Of a stretch of 40,508 nucleotides of DNA, positions 1-8,430 are shown piece after piece; the first letter of the stretch is position 1, and each line of letters begins with the position of its first letter. Made by a program: the position numbers and the translations under genes. This DNA is from a virus: the IMG/VR virus record IMGVR_UViG_3300008116_007638, positions 1-40,508 of that record. One strand, written 5' to 3'. Below the pieces are notes generated by a model, which was given only the letters and a program-made list of their open reading frames with translations, made no database searches and was not told where the DNA came from.

Positions 1-1
1 A

Positions 2-676
2 GACTTTTCCACCTTCCAAATTTATGATTTTGATGACAGGGAACAAGTTGCGGAATATATAGGTAAAGTTCCACCTGATGTTTTAGCTGAAATTGCCTAT
101 AAATGGGGGAATATGTATAAAGCCTTTATTGTTGTGGATATCACAGGTGGGATGGGGGTATCGACTTCGAGGAAATTACAAGAACTTGGTTATAAAGATT
201 TGTATGTCGATGGAGTAGAGTTTGGTAATAAATGGAAGTATGACCCAAAAATGGATTTGAAGATTCCGGGTATTAACTTTAACTCAAAACGTGTTCAAAT
301 AATTGCATCTTTTGAAGAAGGGTTAAGACATGGATTAAAAATTAGGTCTTCACGATTATTGAACGAGATGAATACGTTTGTTTACATCAATGGTAGACCA
401 GACCACATGAAGGGGCAACATGATGATTTGATTATGTCCTTGGCAATGGCTGTGTATGTTTCTGACTCATCGTTTTCCCAATTGACAAAGGTATCTGAGC
501 AGGCCAAAACTATGTTGGAATCATGGACGGTTCAATCATATGAAAAACCACAAGAAACATACTTCAACCCATCTATTTCGAATAATAACTTCAAAAGGAA
601 TGTTGCATATCAAAATGAACCTAGCAAAAGCGATTATGAAAAGTATTTATGGTTATTCGGCGGTGGCAAGCGTTGA
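2..676 (+). CDS. terL: Terminase large subunit, C-terminal nuclease part (5' truncated by window)
   Basis: DNA-packaging motor subunit. Only the C-terminal RNase H-like nuclease part is present; the ATPase domain lies outside the window. The open frame runs from base 2 without a start, and the first ATG (113) is internal because the residues before it (EYIGKVPPDVLAEIAYKWGN) already look like terminase. Visible motifs are VVDITGG, at the position of the second acidic residue of the T4 gp17 nuclease site (Asp here, Glu in T4), and GQHDDLIMSLAMA, carrying the third catalytic Asp. The C-terminal tail ends in GGGKR. The portal gene follows after 28 bases. T4 places tail sheath and tube genes between terminase and portal; they are absent here. 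Family and role are confident from motifs and neighbours. Confidence 0.93.
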   Translation, partial: DFSTFQIYDFDDREQVAEYIGKVPPDVLAEIAYKWGNMYKAFIVVDITGGMGVSTSRKLQELGYKDLYVDGVEFGNKWKYDPKMDLKIPGINFNSKRVQIIASFEEGLRHGLKIRSSRLLNEMNTFVYINGRPDHMKGQHDDLIMSLAMAVYVSDSSFSQLTKVSEQAKTMLESWTVQSYEKPQETYFNPSISNNNFKRNVAYQNEPSKSDYEKYLWLFGGGKR

Positions 677-704
677 TAAAATATTGGCTTGATGTAATTT
701 TTGT

Positions 705-2369
705 ATGATGGCAGAAAATGAAAAAAATTTAACAGTTTGGCAGAGGTTATCCCAAACTTTCGGACCCAATTCTTTATTGGGTCAAGATATTCCTACGTAT
801 CAATACGACAAAAAAGTTTTATTGAGAACTACGGACAAAGACGAATACGAAAAACAAAAATTACAAGCTCGTCAAACTTACTATTTGTCTCAACAATGGG
901 CAAAAATTGAGAATAATTTATACTCTCAAGCAATTTATTATGAACCAACAAGATTGGCTTCATATTACGACTACGAATCAATGGAATACACTCCCGAGAT
1001 TTCTGCCGCTTTGGATACCTATGCTGAAGAATCTACCACAGTGGATGAGAATGGATACATGTTACAAATCTATTCTGACTCACCACGTATCAAATCTATT
1101 TTGGGTGATTTATTTAACAATGCTTTGGATATCAACACCAACCTTCCCATGTGGACAAGAAACACTTCGAAATATGGTGATAACTTTGTTTTCTTAAAAT
1201 TGGACCCAGTCAAGGGTGTTGTTGGTTGTTTACAACTACCAAACATCGAAATTGAAAGAATTGAAGTAGGTATGAGAGGACGAGCAACTTCAGGGTTGGG
1301 TGGTGCTCCTACAACAACAGATGCTAGAAGTTTAACTTTTACGTGGAAAAACAAAAACTTAGAATTTAATAGTTGGGAGATTGCTCACTTTAGATTGTTG
1401 GGTGACGATAGAAAATTACCTTATGGTACTTCCATGTTGGAAAAAGCTAGAAGAATTTGGAAACAACTGGTTCTTTCGGAAGACGCTATGTTGGTTTATC
1501 GTGTATCAAGAGCACCCGAGAGAAGAGTTTTCAAAGTTTACGTGGGTAATATGGAAGACCAAGACGTTCAACCATACCTACAAAGGTTTGCACAACAATT
1601 CAAAAAAGACTCTGTCGTAGACCCTCAAACAGGAAACGTAGATATGAGATTCAACCAAATGGCGGTTGACCAGGATTTCTTTATTCCAGTTAGAGACCCA
1701 GCAGCTCCAAATCCGATTGAAACCTTGGATGGTGCGAAAAACTTATCAGAAATCGCCGACATTGAATACATTCAAAAGAAATTATTGACAGCACTGAGGA
1801 TTCCAAAGGCGTTTTTGGGATTTGAAGAAGTTGTGGGAGATGGTAGAAACTTATCTCTACAAGACATCCGTTTTGCCCGTACAATCAATAGGATTCAAAA
1901 ATCTATGATTGCCGAGTTAAATAAGATTGCAATTGTTCATTTGTTTTTATTGGGATTTGAAGACGAACTTGGTTCGTTCCAACTTAGTTTGACAAATCCA
2001 TCGAAACAAGCTGATTTACTTACCATAGATGTTTGGAAAGAAAAAATGTTATTGTATAAAGATGCCGTGACAGCGGTAGATGGTATTGCACCTGTTTCAC
2101 AGACATGGGCTAAAAAACATATAATTGGTTTCTCAGATGAAGAAATCAAATTGGATTTACAACAACAGAGAATCGAAAAGGCCGTTGCAACTGAAATTCA
2201 AAATACTCCTAACGTGATTACCAAGACTGGTTTATTTGATAATATTGATAAACTTTATGGAGGTTCTACAACTTCAGAAAACTTGGGGACAATTATGGAA
2301 ATTGATTTGGATAAAGGAAGACGTTCTTTGGGTGAAATAGAAGAGCGTCTGTCTAAACTAATTAACTAA
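705..2369 (+). CDS. gp20: Portal (head-tail connector) protein, T4 gp20 family
   Basis: Forms the dodecameric portal ring through which DNA is packaged and to which the tail attaches. At 554 residues it is slightly longer than T4 gp20 (about 524). Family-like stretches include YTPEISAALDTYAEESTT near residues 95-112, TSKYGDNFVFLKLD near 154-167, PNIEIERIE, and the C-terminal region YIQKKLLTALRIPKAFLGFE around 354-373. The first two codons are both ATG (705 and 708), so either may be used. The leader has no Shine-Dalgarno sequence. It lies between terminase and head-assembly genes, as expected for a T4-type head module. Confidence 0.95.
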   Translation: MMAENEKNLTVWQRLSQTFGPNSLLGQDIPTYQYDKKVLLRTTDKDEYEKQKLQARQTYYLSQQWAKIENNLYSQAIYYEPTRLASYYDYESMEYTPEISAALDTYAEESTTVDENGYMLQIYSDSPRIKSILGDLFNNALDINTNLPMWTRNTSKYGDNFVFLKLDPVKGVVGCLQLPNIEIERIEVGMRGRATSGLGGAPTTTDARSLTFTWKNKNLEFNSWEIAHFRLLGDDRKLPYGTSMLEKARRIWKQLVLSEDAMLVYRVSRAPERRVFKVYVGNMEDQDVQPYLQRFAQQFKKDSVVDPQTGNVDMRFNQMAVDQDFFIPVRDPAAPNPIETLDGAKNLSEIADIEYIQKKLLTALRIPKAFLGFEEVVGDGRNLSLQDIRFARTINRIQKSMIAELNKIAIVHLFLLGFEDELGSFQLSLTNPSKQADLLTIDVWKEKMLLYKDAVTAVDGIAPVSQTWAKKHIIGFSDEEIKLDLQQQRIEKAVATEIQNTPNVITKTGLFDNIDKLYGGSTTSENLGTIMEIDLDKGRRSLGEIEERLSKLIN

Positions 2370-2371
2370 TA

Positions 2372-2379
2372 TATTTATA
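2372..2379 (+). promoter_or_regulatory. TATTTATA motif, candidate late promoter
   Basis: TATTTATA followed by G, 14 nt before the ATG at 2394. The same octamer recurs upstream of several other structural genes on both strands, often at nearly the same spacing, which suggests a late-promoter -10 element for the gp55-like sigma factor. Experimental start sites are unknown. Confidence 0.5.
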
Positions 2380-2393
2380 GTAAAATATATCAA

Positions 2394-3095
2394 ATGAACT
2401 TCGGAGAAATTTTATCTAAAATTGAGTCAAAAATGGTATCGTCATACGTGAATGGTACTTTGAAAGAAGATACACTAAACTTCAAAAAATTTGTTTTGGA
2501 GAATAAAACAATTAGTTCTTTGACTCACCTATATACTGAACTTGATAAGAGTCAAGGTTTGGATAAAGAAACTGCTGAATTATTTATTTCTGAGTCTGTT
2601 AGACAAATTGAAAAGTTTCTACCGAAATTAGATTTGACAAAAGTTGTAAAATGGACTCAGGATGTTGTTTGTGAAAACCAATACAAATCAATTGACAATT
2701 TGGTATACACCCTTCCAACAACAATTTTAGAATCTGTGGAAAGTAGAAAAAATATTATTTCAACTTTGACTCAAAAACCACAAGTAAAAGAATCAATTAA
2801 TTTACCTATTGAAACAATTTTCAATATTGCGGGAAAACAGTTGGAAAATTATATTCAAAATTTAGATGAATCTTCAAAAAAAGATTTGTCAAAAGTTTTA
2901 ATGACTGAAGATACACAACTAACAGTAGAATTCGAAGACTTAAAAACTAAAACGGTAGATGCTTTGAGAAAGATTTCATCTGATGATGAACTTACTCAAA
3001 ATAAATTGAACGAAACTATCGAACAAGTTTCACAAGACAACTATTCAAAGATTAATTACGTAAGATTATATAATTTATTCAATAATCTTAATTAA
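2394..3095 (+). CDS. Head-region protein of unknown function (233 aa)
   Basis: Not recognised. It is a 233-residue, mostly helical-looking, charged protein with no signal peptide, membrane segment or cysteine-rich motif. It occupies the place between portal and prohead protease where T4 carries the small prohead core genes 67 and 68, so a core/scaffold role is possible by position only. A TATTTATA motif precedes the start by 14 nt. Its stop codon overlaps by 4 nt the stop of the antisense bS21 gene (palindromic TTAA), so the two genes converge. Confidence 0.8.
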   Translation: MNFGEILSKIESKMVSSYVNGTLKEDTLNFKKFVLENKTISSLTHLYTELDKSQGLDKETAELFISESVRQIEKFLPKLDLTKVVKWTQDVVCENQYKSIDNLVYTLPTTILESVESRKNIISTLTQKPQVKESINLPIETIFNIAGKQLENYIQNLDESSKKDLSKVLMTEDTQLTVEFEDLKTKTVDALRKISSDDELTQNKLNETIEQVSQDNYSKINYVRLYNLFNNLN

Positions 3096-3283
3096 TCTTT
3101 TTCACTATCCTTTTTATTCTGAACGTACTTGGCTTTCAAAATTTGGGAACGATGTGAAACGCTCTTTTTTTGGAATTGTTGTCTTTTACGTAACTTGTCC
3201 AATTGCTTGGTTTTAATAACTTTTCCCTTAAGAATTTTGAGGGCTTTTTCGATGTTTGACTTTTCGACTATTACGTGAAGCAT
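3092..3283 (-). CDS. rpsU: Ribosomal protein bS21, phage-encoded, Bacteroidetes type
   Basis: Small-subunit ribosomal protein of 63 residues, near the normal bS21 length. The N-terminal half (IEKALKILKGKVIKTKQLDK) and the basic second half (LRKRQQFQKKSVSHRSQILK, then AKYVQNKKD) follow the bS21 pattern and look closest to Bacteroidetes bS21, which carries LRARxxFxKPSVxKRAQIQKA at this place. In Flavobacterium ribosomes bS21 helps hide the anti-Shine-Dalgarno end of 16S rRNA. The gene is antisense inside the head module. A TATTTATA motif (minus strand) lies 15 nt upstream and the leader is AT-rich without a Shine-Dalgarno sequence. Identification rests on sequence pattern and size; replacement of host bS21 is inference. 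Confidence 0.88.
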   Translation of the reverse strand: MLHVIVEKSNIEKALKILKGKVIKTKQLDKLRKRQQFQKKSVSHRSQILKAKYVQNKKDSEKD

Positions 3284-3298
3284 AGATTTGTTTATTGG

Positions 3299-3306
3299 TA
3301 TAAATA
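3299..3306 (-). promoter_or_regulatory. TATTTATA motif upstream of bS21 (candidate late promoter)
   Basis: On the minus strand the octamer TATTTATA ends 15 nt before the bS21 start codon. Spacing and sequence match the motif in front of the 2394 and 14568 genes, suggesting bS21 is expressed late together with structural genes. It lies in a 107-bp divergent gap. Confidence 0.5.
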
Positions 3307-3390
3307 ACTTGTAAAAAAGAAAAAATTTGACGGAGTAACTTTTATACCTATTATTTTACTACAAATAAATTAGTAGTACTCAAATAACAC

Positions 3391-3831
3391 ATGAAAAAAG
3401 GAAAAACCTCTCGTATTGCAGGGTTTCCCGAAGCTAAAATTACTTACGGAACAGTAGACTCAAAAAATCTAAAATCAGTTTATCTAAATTTACAAAGTTG
3501 GGTCAATCCCAAAGATGAATATGAAAATTGGGACAGAATTGTTTCATATTTTTCTAAGACAATAAAAAATTCTGTCTACGAAGTTTTGGATAAAGAAATC
3601 TTTAAGGAAAACTATATAGTAGATTTAGATTTGAGAAGTAGTGGTATTGTTACAGGAAAAAAGAGTTTTATGAATTTGGAAATTACTTTTTTTACAAACC
3701 AAGAATTCGATTTCAAAGATGTAATCCTCAAAGAATCCCTAAGAAGGGTTACTCGAAATATATACATTGAGAATTTCAAGAAAAACAAATATTTTGATTT
3801 TACAATCTCAAAAAAAGTAAAAGAAGCTTAA
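3391..3831 (+). CDS. Head-region protein of unknown function (146 aa)
   Basis: Not recognised. It has 146 residues, a basic N terminus (MKKGKTSR) and alternating beta/helix-like stretches, with no cysteine, signal peptide or membrane segment. Position between portal and prohead protease suggests a role in head assembly or neck formation, but no motif supports this. The start is preceded by a long AT-rich leader within the 107-bp divergent gap shared with bS21. The next gene, the protease, follows after 27 bases that carry a TATTTATT element. Confidence 0.78.
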   Translation: MKKGKTSRIAGFPEAKITYGTVDSKNLKSVYLNLQSWVNPKDEYENWDRIVSYFSKTIKNSVYEVLDKEIFKENYIVDLDLRSSGIVTGKKSFMNLEITFFTNQEFDFKDVILKESLRRVTRNIYIENFKKNKYFDFTISKKVKEA

Positions 3832-3836
3832 AGGTA

Positions 3837-3844
3837 TATTTATT
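3837..3844 (+). promoter_or_regulatory. TATTTATT motif before prohead protease (candidate late promoter)
   Basis: One-base variant of the TATTTATA octamer, 14 nt before the protease ATG, the same spacing as at 2372 and 14583. Only the positional regularity supports it. Confidence 0.4.
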
Positions 3845-3858
3845 ACTAAAATATCTTT

Positions 3859-4581
3859 ATGAAAATTTTGGGACCTAACGATACTGGCAAAGGAATTCTA
3901 ATTGAATATGATGCAGGTTTAGTATCACCTAACCATGAGTTTAACAAAAAAATGATTCAAGAATCTAACAAAACTATGTTGGATTATTCTAAACCTTTTG
4001 AGTTTTATGCCGTATTACAAAAGTATAATACACCAAACAGAAATGGTCGTGTTTATCCCGAGAGAATCCTTAAAAGAGAAGCCGAAAACTATAAAAAGGC
4101 AATCGCGAAAGGTGTAGCACTTTCTGAACTCAATCACCCTGAATCTTCACTGATTGATTTGGATAGAGTTTCACACAGTATCGAAGATGTTTGGTGGGAC
4201 GGTCATATTTTGATGGGTAAATTAAAATTGTTAACCTCACCTGGGTTTCATGAAAGAGGTATTGTATCTACCAAAGGTGACCAAGCGGCAAACCTTTTGA
4301 GACAGGGTGTAACTTTGGGTATATCATCAAGAGGTGTTGGGTCCCTTAAAAAAGTTGGGGAACAAAATGAAGTTCAAGATGATTTTGAATTGATTTGTTT
4401 CGATTTGGTTTCTTCACCATCTACACCTGGAGCATATCTTTTCACAAATCCTGAAGATAGAAATAACTTCGAAGAAAATTTGGAAGAGGAAAAAAGGGAA
4501 CGTTCTACCGAAATTCATTCAACTGGTTTGAATCGCTCAGTTGACTTATTGAAAAAATTAAATCATTATTTGAATAAATAA
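3859..4581 (+). CDS. gp21: Prohead core protease, T4 gp21 family
   Basis: Serine protease that matures the prohead by cutting scaffold and capsid proteins. At 240 residues it is close to T4 gp21 (212). The family pattern is visible: NRNGRVYP near residues 61-67, the His-containing motif SELNHPES (His93), SHSIEDVWWDG, and the serine-containing GISSRGVGS at 154-162, followed by FELICFDLVSSPSTPGA. His93 and a Ser in GISSRG are the likely catalytic residues, as in family S77. The acidic, Lys/Glu-rich C terminus after residue 205 may be trimmed on activation. A candidate cleavage target, INE-A, is present in the downstream capsid protein. Confidence 0.95.
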   Translation: MKILGPNDTGKGILIEYDAGLVSPNHEFNKKMIQESNKTMLDYSKPFEFYAVLQKYNTPNRNGRVYPERILKREAENYKKAIAKGVALSELNHPESSLIDLDRVSHSIEDVWWDGHILMGKLKLLTSPGFHERGIVSTKGDQAANLLRQGVTLGISSRGVGSLKKVGEQNEVQDDFELICFDLVSSPSTPGAYLFTNPEDRNNFEENLEEEKRERSTEIHSTGLNRSVDLLKKLNHYLNK

Positions 4582-4591
4582 AAAAATTCTT

Positions 4592-4804
4592 ATGGACGAA
4601 AAATATTTTGTAACAAAAATCACTTATGACTTACCTGATGATAATACAGGTAAAATCAAGAAAATCAGAGAGGAAAAACTCGTAAGAGGATATAACGTAA
4701 CTGATGTAGAAGCTAAAGTCACAAAAAGATATTCGGGTTTTCAACATGATTGGAGAATAACCGCAGTATCTGAAAGTAAAATAGACGAAGTGATTGAAGA
4801 ATAA
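4592..4804 (+). CDS. Small DUF4494-like protein
   Basis: A 70-residue acidic protein with the pattern YFVTKITYD...GKIKKIREEKLVRGYNVTDVEAKV, recalling the Bacteroidetes DUF4494 family (a KVTEPYLVDALSFTEAEAR-like stretch). Function is unknown. It lies 10 bases after the protease gene, ends just before a strong intrinsic terminator, and so is probably the last gene of the portal/protease unit. The family assignment is by eye and moderate. Confidence 0.72.
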   Translation: MDEKYFVTKITYDLPDDNTGKIKKIREEKLVRGYNVTDVEAKVTKRYSGFQHDWRITAVSESKIDEVIEE

Positions 4805-4805
4805 G

Positions 4806-4832
4806 AAAACCCCTCCGAAAGAGGGGTTTTTT
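4806..4832 (+). terminator. Intrinsic terminator
   Basis: A perfect 10-bp stem, AAAACCCCTC / GAGGGGTTTT, with loop CGAAA and a run of six T, 2 nt after the stop at 4804. The flanking A and T runs make it potentially bidirectional, but both neighbouring genes are on the plus strand. Confidence 0.92.
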
Positions 4833-4884
4833 AATTATATGAAGTTTATAATAACAGAAAAAAGAATTTTTTAAGTTTTGGCTA

Positions 4885-4892
4885 TATTTATA
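4885..4892 (+). promoter_or_regulatory. TATTTATA motif before scaffold gene (candidate late promoter)
   Basis: TATATTTATAG context, 23 nt before the scaffold ATG and 53 nt downstream of a terminator, so a promoter is expected here. It probably drives both the scaffold and the major capsid gene, since no motif copy lies between them. Confidence 0.55.
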
Positions 4893-4915
4893 GTGTAAAT
4901 TATTCACAATATAAT

Positions 4916-6532
4916 ATGGCAGAAAATAAGTCATTAGTTGAGGAAGCACTACTCCAAATGAAAAATTTGGAACAAGTAGTAGCGGAAAATGCAAAAGGAA
5001 TACTTGCTTCTACAATGAAGGAAGAAATCTCTGAACTAGTAAAAGAGTCTTTGAAAGAGGCTGAAGAGGAATCTAACGAAATGGAAATGGACGAACAACC
5101 TGAAATGGATGTTATGACTATTGATATGGATTCCGAAGAATCTGACGATGAATCCGAAGAAATGATTGATATGAATTCTGAAGACGACATGGATGACATG
5201 GAGTCTGAAGATGAAATGGATTTTGAACTTTCTATGGATGATGAAGAAGAAGATGAACAACCAATCGACCTTAGAAATGCTTCTACAGAAGAAATTCTTA
5301 AAGTATTCAAGAAAATGGGTGATGAAGATGGAATTATTGTAACTCAGGATGATGAAGATATTCATCTTACTGATAACGATGAGGATGTTGAGTATATCAT
5401 TCAAACTGAAGGTGACGATGAGTCTGATGAAGAAGTTATCGATGAAGAGATGCACGGAGAAGAGATGGAAGAAAACATTTCTGATGAAGAGCTAGATTCG
5501 ATGATGGACAGTATTTTCCAAGAATCTGAAATGGAAGAAGAAGACTCAATGGAAGAAGATGAAGTTGTTTATGAAATCGAAATGGACATGGAAGATGATG
5601 AAATGGAAGATTCAGAAATGGACGAAGAGTACATGGAAGAAGAAGACATGATGGAGGCTATTGGTTTCAAACCAGTTATGGGTCACACAAAAAAATCAAC
5701 ATTAACAAATAAAGCTAAGAAAATGGAAACAAAAGAAGGTGACATGATGACCAAACCTGTAGTAGGTAAAGGTGTTAAAACAGGAAAACCTGATTTTGAA
5801 TTCAAAGAAGGTAAGAAGATGGAAACTAAGGAAGAAGTCATCGAACCTAAAGGTTCAGCTAAAGGTGTTAATATGAATTTGAAACCTAAGAAGTTTGAAT
5901 ATACAGAAGCAAAAAAGAAGCAGGGTTATGATGCTCGTGAAGACGAGAGAGAAGGAATGAAGCACGGCAAGATTGCTGGTAAGGATTTGAAAACTACCAA
6001 AGCAAGAAGAGACGATGCTCATTTTGAAACTCGTAAAAAAGGAGAACATTCAGAAGCTGCAAGAACATTAGGTAATGGAACAAGAAATTACCCTATGAGA
6101 AAAGGTCTTCCAAAAATGAAAGTTATACCAAACGAATATCTTCAAGAAGAAGTCGAAAGATTAAGAAATAAAAACGATGAGTACCGTAAGGCTCTTAACG
6201 TGTTCAGAGAAAAACTGAATGAAGTTGCGGTATTTAATTCAAATTTGGCATACGCTACTAGATTGTTCACAGAGCATACAACCACAAAACAAGAAAAAAT
6301 CAATATCCTAAGAAGATTTGATGATGTGGAAAGTCTTAAAGAATCTAAAAATCTGTATGGTACTATTAAAAATGAGTTGAATACTCAGGTTCAAAGTGTT
6401 GTAACTGAATCTATCAAAGAGATTGACAAATCTCCAGCATCAGGTTCAGCACAAAACTTAATTGAATCTAAAACGTATGAAAATCCACAGTTCTTAAGAA
6501 TGAAGGATATCATGTCAAAAATTAACAGATAA
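4916..6532 (+). CDS. gp22: Prohead core/scaffold protein, T4 gp22-like, with long acidic block
   Basis: Internal scaffold around which the capsid assembles. Assignment rests on position between protease and gp23-type capsid and on the C-terminal coiled-coil region (EYLQEEVERLRNKNDEYRKA followed by LNEVAVFNSNLAYATRLFTE), typical of gp22-like core proteins. The 538-residue architecture is: N-terminal helix 1-45; a very acidic Glu/Asp/Met-rich block about 45-250; a Lys-rich segment about 255-395 with recurring KKMETKE-type units; coiled coil and C-terminal domain about 400-538. T4 gp22 is about 269 residues, so this is roughly twice as long. The strong charge switch may organise the core. The minus-strand ORFs across it are low-complexity shadows. 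Confidence 0.85.
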   Translation: MAENKSLVEEALLQMKNLEQVVAENAKGILASTMKEEISELVKESLKEAEEESNEMEMDEQPEMDVMTIDMDSEESDDESEEMIDMNSEDDMDDMESEDEMDFELSMDDEEEDEQPIDLRNASTEEILKVFKKMGDEDGIIVTQDDEDIHLTDNDEDVEYIIQTEGDDESDEEVIDEEMHGEEMEENISDEELDSMMDSIFQESEMEEEDSMEEDEVVYEIEMDMEDDEMEDSEMDEEYMEEEDMMEAIGFKPVMGHTKKSTLTNKAKKMETKEGDMMTKPVVGKGVKTGKPDFEFKEGKKMETKEEVIEPKGSAKGVNMNLKPKKFEYTEAKKKQGYDAREDEREGMKHGKIAGKDLKTTKARRDDAHFETRKKGEHSEAARTLGNGTRNYPMRKGLPKMKVIPNEYLQEEVERLRNKNDEYRKALNVFREKLNEVAVFNSNLAYATRLFTEHTTTKQEKINILRRFDDVESLKESKNLYGTIKNELNTQVQSVVTESIKEIDKSPASGSAQNLIESKTYENPQFLRMKDIMSKINR

Positions 6533-6563
6533 AAATAAATAAATTAAAAAAACCAATATTAAA

Positions 6564-8408
6564 ATGGGTGCATTATTAGAAAGTGGTCTAGTTGGTAACA
6601 TCGGTCTTAAGCACTTGAAAGTTATCAAAGAAGACACAGTAAATAAGTGGGACAAATTAGGATTCCTTGAGGGTCTAGGTGGTCACTTGAAAGAGAACGT
6701 AGCTCAGTTGTACGAAAACCAAGCTTCATATTTGATTAACGAAGCTTCTTCAACTTCTGACTCAGGTTCTTTCGAGACCGTAGTTTTCCCAATCGTAAGA
6801 AGAGTATTCTCTAAACTTCTTGCAAACGATATCGTATCTGTACAAGCAATGAACTTACCAATCGGTAAATTGTTCTACTTCGTACCTAAAATCCAAGGTT
6901 ACTCTGGTGGTACTACTCCTAACGACCTAGGTTACTTCGGTCAATCTGGTGACCACTACGCTCCTGTAGGTTCTCCAGGTAACTACCCAGGTAATCCTGA
7001 CGCTGGTTACACTAACGGTACAGGTTCTTACAATCCTACATACACAAAGGATTTGTATGACTTGTTCTACGAAGGTAACGAAGCTGGTTTGAATCCTCCA
7101 GGTTTGTTCGACTACTCTAAAGGTAAGTGGTCAGCTACTACAGCTACTACTACAACTGTAGCTTGGAATAACAATGGTCTTATGGTTCCTTCAGCATACA
7201 CTACAAACGATTACAGAAAGGTTATTATCGTATTGAGTGGTTTCTCTAATGCAGGTGCTGGTCAACTTATCGGACCTAATGGTAACACTATGGATACAGA
7301 AGAATTCCTTTCAGGATTGAACATCTTCGGTGTTCCTGGTAACCCAACTACAGTTGCTAACTTCAACAATCCTTACTTATTCAGAGTAGTAACTCAAAGA
7401 TATGGTAAGGGTATCGTAGAATACGGTAACCAAGCTTCAACTACTTGGCCAACAACTGGTTCAGGTGGTCAGTACTACAACGTATGTGACGCTAACGGTA
7501 GAATCTACTTGGAGGTTGACCTTCAGGTTCCTGTTTGTGTTGAGTGTGGTCAAACATCTCCTGATGGTTACACAGGTTCTACATTCTCGTCTACAACAGC
7601 ATTGAACCAAGCGTTCGTTGGTGTTTACAGAATCTACAAAGAACTTGAATTCGAAGACCAAATCGGTGAAGTTTCTTTCGACCTTGAGTCAGTAACTGTT
7701 TCTGTTACAGAAAGAAAACTTAGAGCACAATGGTCTCCTGAATTGGCACAAGACGTTGCGGCATTCCACAACATCGACGCTGAAGCTGAATTGACAGCTT
7801 TATTGTCTGAGCAAGTGGCTGCTGAAATCGATAGAGAAATCTTGAGAGACTTGAGAAAAGGTGCGGCTTGGAACCTAAGATGGGATTACAACGGATGGAA
7901 GAGACTTGCTTCTAGCGGTACAACTCCATACACTCAGAAAGACTGGAACCAAACTTTGATTACTGCAATCAACCAATTGTCAGCTCAAATCCACAAATCA
8001 ACTTTGAGAGGTGGTGCTAACTGGATTGTTGTTTCTTCTGAAGTTTCAGCTATCTTTGACGACTTGGAGTACTTCCACGTTTCAAACGCGGCTCCTGAGC
8101 AGGACCAATACAACATGGGTATCGAAAGAATCGGTACTTTGTCAGGTAGATACCAAGTGTATCGTGACCCTTACTTCCCAGCTAACCAAGTGTTGATTGG
8201 ACACAAAGGAACTAGCTTGTTGGATACAGGTTACATTTACGCTCCATACGTACCTCTACAATTGACTCCAACAATGTATAACCCATTCAACTTCACTCCT
8301 ATCAAGGGTATCATGACTAGATACGCTAAGAAGATGGTTAACAACCGTTTCTATGGTAGAGTAACAGTTGACGGTGTTAGAACATTCGACTTGAGAGAAT
8401 TGAGATAA
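6564..8408 (+). CDS. gp23: Major capsid protein, T4 gp23 family
   Basis: Hexameric shell subunit of 614 residues (T4: 521). The N-terminal region matches the gp23 pattern: GFLEGL, ENQASYLINEAS, FETVVFPIVRRVFSKLLAND, SVQAMNLPIGKLFYFVP. A likely prohead-protease site of the gp21 type (I/L-x-E then A/G) is INE-A at residues 58-61, cutting after Glu60, very near T4's cut after residue 65. Conserved C-terminal parts include FDLESVTVSVTERKLRAQWS and the end FYGRVTVDGVRTFDLRELR. Codons strongly prefer C-ending forms (TAC, AAC, TTC, GAC) unlike neighbouring genes, as expected for the most abundant protein. A terminator follows at 8431. Confidence 0.97.
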   Translation: MGALLESGLVGNIGLKHLKVIKEDTVNKWDKLGFLEGLGGHLKENVAQLYENQASYLINEASSTSDSGSFETVVFPIVRRVFSKLLANDIVSVQAMNLPIGKLFYFVPKIQGYSGGTTPNDLGYFGQSGDHYAPVGSPGNYPGNPDAGYTNGTGSYNPTYTKDLYDLFYEGNEAGLNPPGLFDYSKGKWSATTATTTTVAWNNNGLMVPSAYTTNDYRKVIIVLSGFSNAGAGQLIGPNGNTMDTEEFLSGLNIFGVPGNPTTVANFNNPYLFRVVTQRYGKGIVEYGNQASTTWPTTGSGGQYYNVCDANGRIYLEVDLQVPVCVECGQTSPDGYTGSTFSSTTALNQAFVGVYRIYKELEFEDQIGEVSFDLESVTVSVTERKLRAQWSPELAQDVAAFHNIDAEAELTALLSEQVAAEIDREILRDLRKGAAWNLRWDYNGWKRLASSGTTPYTQKDWNQTLITAINQLSAQIHKSTLRGGANWIVVSSEVSAIFDDLEYFHVSNAAPEQDQYNMGIERIGTLSGRYQVYRDPYFPANQVLIGHKGTSLLDTGYIYAPYVPLQLTPTMYNPFNFTPIKGIMTRYAKKMVNNRFYGRVTVDGVRTFDLRELR

Positions 8409-8430
8409 TATTTATCTTAATTAACAACAG

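Noticed and set aside
5036-5455. Minus-strand frame of 139 codons over the scaffold gene
   Set aside because: It is an antisense shadow of the Glu/Asp-rich block (Phe/Ile/His-rich product), lying within a well-supported plus-strand gene.
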